A stretch of DNA of 64,000 bases, taken from the NCBI GenBank assembly GCA_958295925.1, contig CATQHL010000001.1, positions 2,218,780-2,282,779 on the forward strand. The letters run 5' to 3'. The DNA is from an uncultured Acidimicrobiales bacterium. GTDB taxonomy: Bacteria > Actinomycetota > Acidimicrobiia > Acidimicrobiales > CATQHL01. Positions 32,505 to 40,957 of the stretch are shown here, piece after piece; the first letter of the stretch is position 1; each line of letters opens with the position of its first letter. Both the position numbers and the translations under genes were made by a program. The notes below the pieces were generated by a model. That model had not been told where the DNA came from. It ran no database searches and saw nothing but the letters and a program-made list of their open reading frames with translations.

Positions 32505-33392
32505 GTGAGCACACTGGAGCCGACTATCACGTCTGGCGGCACCGGGGGCGGAACTGCAGCCAATGGTGCGGCCAACGGGAACGGGCACCGTCCCAAGCAC
32601 CTCTCCCCCACGAGCGTGTCGATGTTTCGGCAGTGCCCACGGCGCTGGAAGTTCCGTTACGTAGACCGTCTGCCCGACCCTCCGGGGCAGGCAGCCCTGG
32701 CAGGCACCTTCGCCCATTCCGTGCTCGAGGGCCTCATGCAGATGGACAAGGGGGAGCGCACCTTCGAGTCCGTTCGGGGGATCGCCAAGAGGGAGTGGCC
32801 GAAGATGGAGCGCAGCCCCGCCTTCCAGGCCCTCGGCCTCGACGCCGACGCCGTAAGGGCGTTCAAGTGGCAGAGCTGGGAGGCGATAACCGGGCTCTGG
32901 GACCTGGAAGACCCCAGGGCGGTGGATGTCGACGAGACCGAGCTGAGGGTGCGCGTGGAACTGGGGGGCGTCCCCTTCCTGGGGTACGTGGACCGGATAG
33001 AGATCGACGGCGACGAGGTCGTCATCAGCGACTACAAGTCAGGGCGCCCGCCGCCACCACGCTTCGAGTCACGGAGCATCGAGCAGGTCCTCTTGTACGC
33101 GGCCGCCATCGCAGAGATGGAAAGCCGCACGCCCGCACGGGTGAGGCTCATGTACCTCGGACGCAAGATCATCGAAGCCGAGGTCACCGCCGAGGCGATT
33201 GACGACGTGGTCGATCGGCTGCAGGAGACTTGGGCCGACATCCTCGAGGGCCTGGAGAAAAGGGACTTCCCCGCCAAGCCCACCAGGCTGTGCGGCTGGT
33301 GCGTATTTTCAGAACACTGCCCGGAGGGGACTTCCCAGGTGATGCGGGATCGCAACCACATCTTCAAGGAGATCCACGCCGAAGCGGTCTGA
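32505..33392 (+). CDS. RecB-family PD-(D/E)XK exonuclease with iron-sulfur cysteines
   Basis: A 295-residue nuclease of the PD-(D/E)XK (Cas4/AddB C-terminal) type. The catalytic core is LGYVDRIEIDGDEVVISDYKSG, with Asp, Asp and Lys. Four cysteines, one in MFRQCPRRWKFRYVD near residue 45 and three in CGWCVFSEHC near the end, match the Fe-S clamp of Cas4 and AddB nucleases. A Gly/Asn-rich N-terminal tail precedes it. It starts with GTG at 32505. No cas genes or repeats are near, so a repair role is more likely than CRISPR adaptation. Confidence 0.87.
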   Translation: MSTLEPTITSGGTGGGTAANGAANGNGHRPKHLSPTSVSMFRQCPRRWKFRYVDRLPDPPGQAALAGTFAHSVLEGLMQMDKGERTFESVRGIAKREWPKMERSPAFQALGLDADAVRAFKWQSWEAITGLWDLEDPRAVDVDETELRVRVELGGVPFLGYVDRIEIDGDEVVISDYKSGRPPPPRFESRSIEQVLLYAAAIAEMESRTPARVRLMYLGRKIIEAEVTAEAIDDVVDRLQETWADILEGLEKRDFPAKPTRLCGWCVFSEHCPEGTSQVMRDRNHIFKEIHAEAV

Positions 33393-33444
33393 GCCCGACG
33401 GGAAGCACCCAAGAGGCCGGAAACACCAAAGGGCAGGCTGAACG

Positions 33445-34245
33445 GTGCCGGAGCTGCCCGAAGTAGAGACCATCCGAAGGGAGCTGGAGGGGCTTCTCAA
33501 AGGGCGGAGGATCGTTGAGGCGGGCAGCCACCCCTCCGAGAAGTTTCTGCCTGCCAGGCTGGCGACCGGGGCTTCCGTCTGCCGTGTGGACAGACGGGGC
33601 AAGTATCTCCTCTTGAGGCTTGACGGCGACCGAGACCTGGTGATCCACCTGGGGATGGCCGGAAGGCTTCAGATTACGGCGCCCGATCTTCCGCCGGGCG
33701 ACTATGTGCGGGCCTGGTGGCTGCTCGACGAGGGTGGCAGGCTGGAGCTGCACGACGTTCGCCGTTTTGGAAGGGTTCACCTGACGATCAACGGACGCCA
33801 TGACAGCATCCCCACCCTGGCGGGGATGGGCCCGGAGCCGCTGAGCGAGGAGTTCACCCCGCAGGGGTTCTGGCTCGCACTCAAGCGCAGCCGAAGCCCT
33901 CTCAAGGCACAACTGCTGAGCCAGCGCCCGATCGCAGGCCTCGGAAACATCTACGCCGACGAGGCTCTCTGGCTTGCGGGCATACGCCCAAGCCGCCGCA
34001 GCGTCACAAGGGCTGAGGCCCGGCGCCTTCACGCTGCCATCAGGGATGTCCTGAAGGAGGCCATCGCCCATCGCGGCACCACCTTTCGGGACTACAGGAC
34101 GCTCTCGGGGGCAGGCGGGGAGAACCTCTCACGGCTGAACTGCTACGGCCGAGGCGGCCTGCCCTGCGCACGTTGCGGGGAGCGGCTGTGTGTGACATCG
34201 GTCGGGTCCAGGACCTCCACCTACTGCCGGATTTGTCAGCGCTGA
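33445..34245 (+). CDS. mutM: Formamidopyrimidine-DNA glycosylase
   Basis: A 266-residue Fpg/Nei enzyme that removes oxidised purines. The N-terminal MPELPEVETIRREL supplies catalytic Pro2 and Glu3; RGKYLLLRL holds the conserved Lys; PIAGLGNIYADEALW lies in the helix-two-turn-helix; and the zinc finger is CARCGERL with YCRICQR. It starts with GTG at 33445. Its last codons are duplicated downstream in the gap before selD. Confidence 0.95.
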   Translation: MPELPEVETIRRELEGLLKGRRIVEAGSHPSEKFLPARLATGASVCRVDRRGKYLLLRLDGDRDLVIHLGMAGRLQITAPDLPPGDYVRAWWLLDEGGRLELHDVRRFGRVHLTINGRHDSIPTLAGMGPEPLSEEFTPQGFWLALKRSRSPLKAQLLSQRPIAGLGNIYADEALWLAGIRPSRRSVTRAEARRLHAAIRDVLKEAIAHRGTTFRDYRTLSGAGGENLSRLNCYGRGGLPCARCGERLCVTSVGSRTSTYCRICQR

Positions 34246-34339
34246 GCACCGACCTCGCGACCGCGCACCTGCCGCTCAGTTTTCACACGCCCGACCCGGC
34301 CGGAAGTGTCAGCGCTGAGCACCGACATCGCGACCGCGC
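34235..34339. repeat. 32-bp duplication of the mutM 3' end
   Basis: The 32 bases at 34235-34266, which include the last codons and stop of mutM (GTCAGCGCTGAGCACCGAC as the left part), recur at 34308-34339 with one mismatch. The 251-base gap up to selD (34246-34496) contains no other gene; GTAAGAAT near 34421 may be part of a selD promoter. Confidence 0.9.
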
Positions 34340-34496
34340 CCGCGTGGCGTGCAGGCGAGGCTTCAGCTGCGCCTTCGCCGCTGCGCCGGTTGCCGCTGCG
34401 CCTTCGAACGGGCTGGGTCTGTAAGAATTAGGTTTGCCGGCCAAGCCCGAAAGGGCCACGGCCACCCGTCAAGCCCCAACGAAGACGCAGCAAGCC

Positions 34497-35591
34497 ATGC
34501 AGCAAGCCACTCACCGCCTCACCCACTACAGCCGCGGCGCCGGTTGAGCCGGCAAGCTGGGTCCTGGCGACCTGGCGCAGGTTCTGCGCCCTCTGATCTC
34601 CTCACCGGGTTCCTCCGCGGGCGCCCCCGGGCATTCGAATTTGATCGTGGGCTTCGACACCGGCGACGACGCCGCGGTCTGGAGGAGACCCGACGGCGGC
34701 GCCACCGTCTCCACCGCCGACTTCTTTCCCCCTGTGGTCGACGACGCAAGGCTCTGGGGGCGGATAGCGGCGGCCAACGCCGCAAGCGACGTCTATGCCA
34801 TGGGCGGGCGGCCGCTCTTCGCGCTGAACCTTGTCGTCTGGCCACGAGAGGAACTGCCCCTGAGCCTTCTGACGGAAGTGCTGGCGGGTGGTTCGCAGAC
34901 GGCCTCAGAGGGCGGCTGGGAGTTGGTGGGCGGACACACCACCGAAGGCGTGGAACCGCTCTACGGGCAGGCCGTGACTGGCGAGGTGGACCCGGCGCAT
35001 GCGCTCACGAACGCGGGCGCCAAAGCGGGTCAGAAGCTCGTCCTCACAAAGCCGCTCGGCACGGGCGTGATTACGACCGCGCACAAGCGCCTGCCCCCGG
35101 ATGATCTCGATGTAGAGCCGCTGGCGTCGGCTTTCTGGTCGGCCGCACGGCAGATGTGCCGTCTCAATGACGCTGCCGCAACCGCTGCTGCGCGAGCCGG
35201 GGTGAACGCCGCCACCGACGTCACCGGATTCGGGCTGATTGGTCACCTCCAGGTTCTTTGCGCGTCCAGCGGGGTGGGTGCAGCGCTCCACGTCAGCGCG
35301 GTTCCCTTCATCGAGGGGGCGGCCGAACTCGCCAAGCGGGGATTCTCGCCAGGGGGGACGGCCCGCAACCTTGAGCACTTCGGTCGCTTCCTTGACGGTT
35401 CGAGCCCGAGGCTTGATCTCCTCGCCGATCCCCAGACCTCAGGCGGGTTGCTGCTGGCCTGCCCCTCGGGGTCGGCCGACGATCTGCTGGCCGAGCTTGA
35501 ATCGAGCGGCCACGACGCAGCGGTCGTAGGGGAACTGACCGGGCTGGTCGCGCCCGGCCGCATTCGCCTGGTCGGCGAGGGCGGGGTCTGA
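34497..35591 (+). CDS. selD: Selenide, water dikinase, itself a selenoprotein (in-frame TGA = Sec17)
   Basis: SelD makes selenophosphate from selenide and ATP. From ATG 34497 the frame reads LTHYSRGAG, then TGA at 34545-34547, then AGKLGPGDLAQVLRPL and on through the body to 35591. The TGA is codon 17, the same place as the catalytic Cys17 of E. coli SelD, and the essential Lys20 follows. A hairpin suitable as SECIS lies just downstream. Total length is 364 residues including Sec. A start at TTG 34641 would remove the conserved N-terminal loop. The body has STADFFPPVVDD, GGHTTEG, DVTGFGLIGHL and DPQTSGGLL. Cys19 of E. coli is Gly here. Confidence 0.93.
34545..34590 (+). promoter_or_regulatory. 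Bacterial SECIS candidate in selD
   Basis: After the TGA at 34545 a perfect 7-bp stem GGCGCAG/CTGCGCC (34574-34590) closes a GTT loop. The loop begins 33 bases after the TGA and has G first, which fits the published bacterial SECIS rules (loop 16-37 bases away, a G among the first two loop bases). It would recruit SelB and Sec-tRNA. Confidence 0.7.
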
Positions 35592-35614
35592 TGGTCGGCG
35601 AGGGGTGCGTCTGA
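35570..35614. repeat. 22-bp duplication of the selD 3' end
   Basis: The last 22 bases of selD, ending in TGA (35570-35591), recur at 35593-35614 with three mismatches and again end in TGA. The second copy overlaps the start of the plsY-like gene (GTG 35605). Confidence 0.8.
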
Positions 35615-36339
35615 GCGTGTCGACGGCTTTGGGATCGGGTGCTGCCGCACTCCTTCGGACGTCCAAGGCGGCAGCGGCCGGCGTGGTCGGCATCTCAGTC
35701 ATTTCGCTGGTTGTGAGCGAGGACTTCCTTCCCTGGCGGGGGGCGCGGGTGGTGATTGTCTCCTTCGTGCTGGGGGCGATTCCTTTCTCCTACCTTTTTG
35801 CCCGTTCGCTGGCGGGAGTGGATCTGCGCACCGAGGGCACTGGCACGGTCTCAGGCACCGGCCTGTATCGGGTGACGGGCTTAGCGGCGCTTGTCTCAGG
35901 AGGCGGGCTGGATGTGCTCAAGGGGATGCCCGGTGTGCTGGCGGCGGGAGGCTCCTCCCTCGTCGCCGCCCTCGCGGCTGGCGCGGCGGTGGCCGGCCAC
36001 AACTGGTCGCCTTTCCTGGGGGGATCAGGCGGTCGCGGCTTCTCCGTGGCCATGGGCGCCATGGCCACGGTGGCCTGGCCAGCGACCGCCCTTATGGCGG
36101 GCGCGCTGCTGGCGGGGCGGCTGGCGCGCCAGTCGGCCATCTTCTCCCTGGCGTCCCTGTTGGCGATGCCGCCCCTCGCGCTCAGGACGCACGGGGGCTG
36201 GGCTTCGCTGGCAGGCTGGCTGATAGTCGGGCTCATGCTCGCCAAACGCCTTGTAGGCAACCACCCCCCGCCGCCCGGGGCGGCGCGCTGGGGGATTTAC
36301 AGGAACCGCCTGCTCTTCGACAACGACAGGGCGACATGA
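35605..36339 (+). CDS. plsY: PlsY-like glycerol-3-phosphate acyltransferase
   Basis: A 244-residue membrane protein with the three PlsY motifs in divergent form: AIPFSYLFARSLAGVDLRTEGTGTVSGTG instead of the usual GSGN, VAGHNWSPFLGGSGGRGFSV in place of GGKGVA, and a C-terminal KRL helix. PlsY transfers acyl from acyl-phosphate to glycerol-3-phosphate in the membrane. The start may be GTG 35605 or GTG 35617, the latter with GAGGGG about 11 bases upstream. A DegV (FakB-type) gene lies two genes downstream. The family call is good, but the enzyme may have altered specificity. Confidence 0.75.
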   Translation: MRLSVSTALGSGAAALLRTSKAAAAGVVGISVISLVVSEDFLPWRGARVVIVSFVLGAIPFSYLFARSLAGVDLRTEGTGTVSGTGLYRVTGLAALVSGGGLDVLKGMPGVLAAGGSSLVAALAAGAAVAGHNWSPFLGGSGGRGFSVAMGAMATVAWPATALMAGALLAGRLARQSAIFSLASLLAMPPLALRTHGGWASLAGWLIVGLMLAKRLVGNHPPPPGAARWGIYRNRLLFDNDRAT

Positions 36340-36365
36340 CCCCGACATGACCCCGGCATGAGCGC
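36333..36365. repeat. 11-bp tandem repeat across the plsY stop and MFS start
   Basis: GACATGACCCC occurs at 36333-36343 and 36344-36354, and a degenerate third copy (GGCATGAGCGC) follows at 36355-36365. The plsY stop TGA is in the first copy and the start ATG of the MFS gene in the third. Confidence 0.85.
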
Positions 36366-37668
36366 GGCCCGCCAAGTCTTGGCGGTTAGGGACTTCCGCC
36401 GCCTGCTGATCGGCCAGGGCGTCTCAGGCCTGGGCGACTGGATGCTCACCTTCACTCTCATGGCCCTCATCGAGGAGAGATACGACTCGGCGAGCGCCGT
36501 GGCGGGCGTCCTGGCTCTGAGGCTGTTGCCGGCCGCTGTGGGCGGCGGGATGGCCGGGCGGCTGGCCAGGCACTGGGATCGGCGCAAGAGCATGCTCGTG
36601 CTGGACTACGTGAGGATCGTCGTCTGCGCGGTCATACCGCTGAGCCTGCAATTGTGGTGGCTCTACCTGTGGGCGGTCGCCCTGGAGGTATTCGGCATCA
36701 TCTTCCTGTCGGCGCGGGACTCCTCAATCCCCGACCTCTCCGAGCCGGCCAACCTGCCGGTCGCCAACGGGATGATGCTGGGCTCGTCCTTCGGGGCCAT
36801 CCCCCTGGGGGCGGGCCTGTTTTCGCTGCTGTCCCTGCTGCCCTTCGCCGAGGGAAGCTGGTTTGGCGCCAGCTACGCAGTCATTTTCTGGATAGACGCC
36901 TTCACCTACCTGGTGTCTGCCTTGATGATCTCTCGAATGGCGCCGCTGGGCCGACCTCTCGGCCACGACCCTGAAAAGCCGGCCGGGCGCGTCATCGACG
37001 CCCTGCGCCATCCCTTGGTGCGGTCGGTCATCGGGGCGACCTGCGCAGTCGCCATTGGGCTGGGCGCGCTCTTTCCCCTCGGCATCGCCCTCGTCAAGGA
37101 CGAACTGGGTGCCACAGACTCCCAGTTCGGGGTGCTGGTGGTGCTGTTCGGGGCGGGTGCGGTCATCGGCCTGTTCTTCATTGCGCGGCTGAGATTTTCG
37201 CTGCTCACTCTCACGAAGGCAGGCGTGCTCGTGATGGGCGCGCTCGTGGCGGGGATGAGCCTGAGCACAATGCTCTGGCTGATTCTTATCGGGGCCGTGG
37301 TCTTCGGGGCGGCGGCGACCACCACGCTGACGTCGGGCATGAGCGCTCTTCAAACCTCCACCCAGGACTCTGAGCGCCAGGCGGCGTTCGGGGTCTTCCA
37401 CATGATCATTCGTTCGGGCCTCGGTCTCGCTGCCGTGCTCGCAGGCCTGATCGTCGACCTGATCGACGAGGTCAGCATCGGCGACTGGCGCCTGACGGGC
37501 ACCCGTCTTGTGTTGCTGATCTCGGGCATCGTCGTGGTGGCCGGCGCCTTCACCGTAAGGACGGGAAAGGCCGAGGCGTACCTGCACCCCCGGCCCACGC
37601 CGCAAGCCCCCGGGCCGACGGGCACGAACCATCCTGCGGGCGATTCGGGGCCTGAAGAGGGCCGATGA
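36358..37668 (+). CDS. Major facilitator superfamily transporter
   Basis: A 436-residue 12-helix transporter of the MFS_3 (EntS-like exporter) type. The N-terminus FRRLLIGQGVSGLGDWMLTF and the loop AGRLARHWDRRKSML, a variant of the family signature, are clear. The substrate is unknown. It starts within a small tandem repeat and overlaps the degV-like gene by ATGA. Confidence 0.88.
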   Translation: MSAARQVLAVRDFRRLLIGQGVSGLGDWMLTFTLMALIEERYDSASAVAGVLALRLLPAAVGGGMAGRLARHWDRRKSMLVLDYVRIVVCAVIPLSLQLWWLYLWAVALEVFGIIFLSARDSSIPDLSEPANLPVANGMMLGSSFGAIPLGAGLFSLLSLLPFAEGSWFGASYAVIFWIDAFTYLVSALMISRMAPLGRPLGHDPEKPAGRVIDALRHPLVRSVIGATCAVAIGLGALFPLGIALVKDELGATDSQFGVLVVLFGAGAVIGLFFIARLRFSLLTLTKAGVLVMGALVAGMSLSTMLWLILIGAVVFGAAATTTLTSGMSALQTSTQDSERQAAFGVFHMIIRSGLGLAAVLAGLIVDLIDEVSIGDWRLTGTRLVLLISGIVVVAGAFTVRTGKAEAYLHPRPTPQAPGPTGTNHPAGDSGPEEGR

Positions 37669-38492
37669 GCGTCGCCGTCATCACCGACAGCGCCGCCTCG
37701 CTGCCTGCGGAGTTGTGCGGGTCGTTGAACATAACGGTGGTGCCCATCCGCACCATTCTGAACGGCGAGGACGTAACCGAAAAGGAGGTCCCGCCGCAGG
37801 ACCTGCTGGCCGGAGAGGTCTCCACCGCCGCCCCCTCCCCGGGCGACTACGCCCGGGCGGCGGCGGAATTCCGGGGGGATGGGGGGGTGATCGTCTGCAC
37901 TGTGTCGTCAAGCCTGTCGGGGAGCTATTCGGCCGCCCTTGCCTGGGCGAAGGGGTGCACGGCGCCGATCGAGGTCGTCGACAGCAACACGGCTGCGTGC
38001 GCGCAGGGGCTGGTTGTGGCAGCCGCCGCCCGGGCCTCGCTGTCGGGGTGCGATCTGCCTGGCGTTGCGCGCGCAGCCAACGAGGTCGCCAGGGGGGTGC
38101 GGCTCGTCGGGATGCTGTTCACCCTCGATCAACTCGTGCGCAGCGGACGCATCCCGGCGCCTGTGGGCCGGGCGGGCGATCATCTCCGCCTGCGGCCGAT
38201 CTTTGCAATACAGGAAGGCAGAATTCGCCGCGGGGCGCCTGCGCTAAGCCCGAATGGCGCGTATCGGCGCCTGCTTGCGCAATGGAGGCACTCCCGGCCG
38301 GCCGAGGCGGCCAGGCTTCACGCGGCTGTCTCGCATGCCCTCGCGCCGCAGGAGGCCGACAGTCTGCTCGAGGCGGTCTCGTCGGAATGCGCCCCGCATT
38401 TCTCGTTCATCTCGGACTTCCCCAGCCCTCTCCTCGTCTCCGCCGGGGCAGGTGCGCTGGGGCTGGCCTGGTGGTGGGAAGTCCCTCCCTAG
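37665..38492 (+). CDS. DegV-family fatty-acid-binding protein
   Basis: A 275-residue DegV/FakB-like protein. It has VAVITDSAASLPAEL, STAAPSPGDY, CTVSSSLSGSYSAA, EVVDSNTAACAQGL and a LDQLVRSGRIP segment, all lining the lipid site in the family. FakB carries a fatty acid to FakA for phosphorylation, and the acyl-phosphate then serves PlsX/PlsY. It overlaps the MFS gene by 4 bases and its end overlaps the convergent hisG by 4 bases. Confidence 0.9.
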   Translation: MSVAVITDSAASLPAELCGSLNITVVPIRTILNGEDVTEKEVPPQDLLAGEVSTAAPSPGDYARAAAEFRGDGGVIVCTVSSSLSGSYSAALAWAKGCTAPIEVVDSNTAACAQGLVVAAAARASLSGCDLPGVARAANEVARGVRLVGMLFTLDQLVRSGRIPAPVGRAGDHLRLRPIFAIQEGRIRRGAPALSPNGAYRRLLAQWRHSRPAEAARLHAAVSHALAPQEADSLLEAVSSECAPHFSFISDFPSPLLVSAGAGALGLAWWWEVPP

Positions 38493-39364
38493 TGGACGAT
38501 CTTCGTGAGCGGAAGTTCCAGGATGTCTGTGGCCCCCGCCGCCGAGAGGTCAGGAATGAGGGTGTTGATCACCAGCTTGGGAACCACGGCCTCCACTGCG
38601 AAGCCCTCTTCCTGGCAGAGTTCGTTTACTGTAGGGGCCTTCATGGAGGGGAGCAGGTCGATCACCGCCCTGAGTGTCTTGGTGCACGTGTTCATCTTTA
38701 CAAGCACTTTGTCGCGGGCCTCAAGCGTTCCAAGAATCAGCACGGCGAGCTGCTCCATTGCCGCCCGCTTCTCCTGCACCGCATAGGAGGAGGGGCTCGC
38801 CAGCAACTCGGTGTGGGAGACCATCACCTCATCGACGATTCGCAGCCCCGCCGCCTTCAGCGCCCCGCCCGTCTCGGTGAGCTCAACCACGCAGTCCACG
38901 ATCTCCGGCACCTTGGCCTCGGTCGCCCCGTAGGAGAGGGCGACGTTGGCCTCAACGCCCTTTTCTGTGAAGTAGCGACGTGCGATCTCCGGGTACTCCG
39001 TGGAGACCCTTATTCCCGTGAAGAGGTCTGAGACGTCGAGAATCGGCGAGTCGTCGGCGACAGCCACCACCAGCCGGACGGGCTGTGAGGTCGCCTTTGA
39101 GTACTTCAGGCGGGCTATCGAGACCACCTCCGCCGAACTCTCCTCCACCCAGTCCCTGCCGCTGATGCCCAGGTCGAAGATGCCCGCTTCGAGATAGCGG
39201 GGAATCTCCTGCGGGCGCAGGATGCGCACGTCGGCCACCCGCGGGTCGTCGATGGTGGCGCGGTAGTCAATCGCCGCTTTTCGGCGAACCGACAGGCCGG
39301 CGCTTGCGAAGAGCTCCATGGTGACCTTTTCGAGGGAACCCTTGGGAAGGACGACTCTCAGCAC
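38489..39364 (-). CDS. hisG: ATP phosphoribosyltransferase, long form
   Basis: A 291-residue HisG that starts histidine synthesis by joining ATP and PRPP. It has LRVVLPKGSLEKVT, DLGISGRDWVEES, and the motif EIVDCVVELTETGGALKAAGL. Its length and the C-terminal regulatory domain (about 210-291, NTCTKTLRAVIDLLPSMKAPTV) show the hetero-independent, histidine-feedback form. It overlaps ribD by 7 bases. The other his genes are not in the window. Confidence 0.93.
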   Translation of the reverse strand: MLRVVLPKGSLEKVTMELFASAGLSVRRKAAIDYRATIDDPRVADVRILRPQEIPRYLEAGIFDLGISGRDWVEESSAEVVSIARLKYSKATSQPVRLVVAVADDSPILDVSDLFTGIRVSTEYPEIARRYFTEKGVEANVALSYGATEAKVPEIVDCVVELTETGGALKAAGLRIVDEVMVSHTELLASPSSYAVQEKRAAMEQLAVLILGTLEARDKVLVKMNTCTKTLRAVIDLLPSMKAPTVNELCQEEGFAVEAVVPKLVINTLIPDLSAAGATDILELPLTKIVH

Positions 39365-40431
39365 TCTCTTACGCTAGCGGCGTTGGGTTCGGGGCCGCCG
39401 GGATGGGCGTGGGGGCGCCTTGGCTGGAGGGTGACCCTTATGTCCTCCCCCAGGCGGCGGACGTCCGTGATCTCGCCGCGCCAGACATCGGAGATGCCCT
39501 CGGGGGCAGCACCCCCCAGTGGGGCGAGCCCTGCGCCGCCGCCCGCCAGGGCGGGTGCCAGGTAAAACACATAGCTGTCCACCAGCCCGGCCCGGTGAAA
39601 ATCCCCGGCAACCCCGGCGCCCCCCTCAACCAGCAACTGAAGCACCCCCCGGCCGGCAAGTTCCCCCAGCACGTCGCGCAGGTCACCTGAAAGCTCCAGG
39701 GCGGGACGCAGGCGCGCCCTGGCCGGGGCCGAGCCGAGCACTACCCGCAGCGGCTGCAGATCGCCCAGCGAGACTCCCTCGGGGGGATCGAAGTGCCGCA
39801 CCGTGAGCGAAGGGTCGTCCGCCCTGGCGGTTCCTGCGCCCACCAGCACGGCGTCGCTGTAGGCCCTCAGGCGATGGGCGTCGGCGCGGGCCTGCCTTCC
39901 TGTGATCCAGCGGCTGGAGCCGTCGGAGGCGGCTATGCGGCCGTCCAGGGTGGCGGCCAACTTGAGGATGACATGCGGCCGCCCCAGCCTCCTGTGGGTG
40001 AGGTATGCGGCCAGGTCAGCGGTTATTTCCTCGGCGCGCACCCCGAGCGTGACCTCCAGCCCGGCGGACTCCAGCATCGCGATCCCCTTGCCGTTGACGC
40101 TCCGGTCCGGGTCCTTGATGCCCGCCACCACACGCGTGACGCCGGCGGAAATGATGGCGTGGGTGCACGCGGGGGTGCGTCCCAGGTGGGCGCAGGGCTC
40201 AAGCGTGGTGTAGAGCGTGGATCCCGTAGCCGCCGAGCCGGCCGCCTGCAGAGCCGTCAACTCGGCGTGCGCCTCGCCTGGTGGGCCGCTGCGACCTTCA
40301 AAGACTCCACGGTCGCTCACCACGACGGCTCCCACCGCCGGATTGGGGGACGCCCAGAGGAGCGCCTGTTGGCCGCAGGCCCGGGCCCTGTTCATGTAGC
40401 GCTCGTCGATTTCCGACGGGCAGCCTCTCAC
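39358..40431 (-). CDS. ribD: Riboflavin biosynthesis deaminase/reductase
   Basis: A 357-residue bifunctional RibD. The deaminase domain has the zinc motif GEAHAELTAL and EPCAHLGRTPACTHAI, and NPAVGAVVV near the start. The reductase domain begins near LGRPHVILKLAATLDGRIAAS and includes ITGRQARADAHRLRAYSDAVLVG and QLLVEGGAGVAG. The gene is next to hisG, not in a rib operon. Confidence 0.94.
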   Translation of the reverse strand: MRGCPSEIDERYMNRARACGQQALLWASPNPAVGAVVVSDRGVFEGRSGPPGEAHAELTALQAAGSAATGSTLYTTLEPCAHLGRTPACTHAIISAGVTRVVAGIKDPDRSVNGKGIAMLESAGLEVTLGVRAEEITADLAAYLTHRRLGRPHVILKLAATLDGRIAASDGSSRWITGRQARADAHRLRAYSDAVLVGAGTARADDPSLTVRHFDPPEGVSLGDLQPLRVVLGSAPARARLRPALELSGDLRDVLGELAGRGVLQLLVEGGAGVAGDFHRAGLVDSYVFYLAPALAGGGAGLAPLGGAAPEGISDVWRGEITDVRRLGEDIRVTLQPRRPHAHPGGPEPNAASVREC

Positions 40432-40441
40432 CTCCGGGGCG

Positions 40442-40930
40442 TCAATGCCGGGTCGGGCTCCCGCTGAGCAGCCGGAGGGCGTGCGGGACGACGTCCAGCA
40501 CGGACTCGGCGCATTCCACCGCCCCGCGGGGGGAGCCGGGGAGGTTCAATATCAGCGACCGCCCCAGCGTCCCCGCCACGCCCCGCGAAAGGCGTCCCAG
40601 CGGATTTACCAGCCGCATAGCCTCGGCCATCCCTGGGGCCTGGCGGTCGACGACGGTCAGAGTCCCCTCCGGTGTGTTGTCGCGGGGGCCGAAACCTGTG
40701 CCCCCTGTGGTCAGGACCAGGCCTGCGAACCCCTCGCACATCCCGGCCAGCGCCTGGGCAACCTCCTCGGCGCCGTCCGGCGTCACGCGCCGCTCGACCA
40801 CTTCGTAGGACGAGCGGACAAGCAGCGCCTCGATGGCCTCGCCGCCCTTGTCGACGCGAATGCCCGCGGCCACGCCGTCGGAGACCGTGAGGATTTTCGC
40901 CGCAAGCCCTGCGGCGTTCAGATCTGCCAC
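40442..40930 (-). CDS. Molybdopterin adenylyltransferase / MoaB-type protein
   Basis: A 162-residue MogA/MoaB-family protein of molybdenum cofactor synthesis. Motifs are ILTVSDGVAAG, GLVLTTGGTGFGPRDNTPE and LILNLPGSPRGAVECAESVL. It adenylylates molybdopterin. Its presence next to a Sec-type selD is consistent with a molybdenum- and selenium-dependent enzyme such as formate dehydrogenase elsewhere in the genome. That link is inference. Confidence 0.9.
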   Translation of the reverse strand: MADLNAAGLAAKILTVSDGVAAGIRVDKGGEAIEALLVRSSYEVVERRVTPDGAEEVAQALAGMCEGFAGLVLTTGGTGFGPRDNTPEGTLTVVDRQAPGMAEAMRLVNPLGRLSRGVAGTLGRSLILNLPGSPRGAVECAESVLDVVPHALRLLSGSPTRH

Positions 40931-40957
40931 ACCCTGAGATTACCGCGCAGGGGTGGC

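Noticed and set aside
32505-33392. Cas4 of a CRISPR system
   Set aside because: The nuclease has Cas4-like motifs, but no cas genes or repeat arrays are in the window; a stand-alone RecB-like repair nuclease is more likely.
34246-34496. Possible tRNA-Sec (TTCGAAC at 34403-34409) before selD
   Set aside because: No T-stem or acceptor pairing could be formed around the T-loop-like word.
34641-35591. SelD starting at TTG 34641, or selD as a pseudogene broken by TGA
   Set aside because: The upstream frame encodes the conserved active-site loop around the TGA, and TGA is exactly at the catalytic codon with a SECIS-like hairpin after it.
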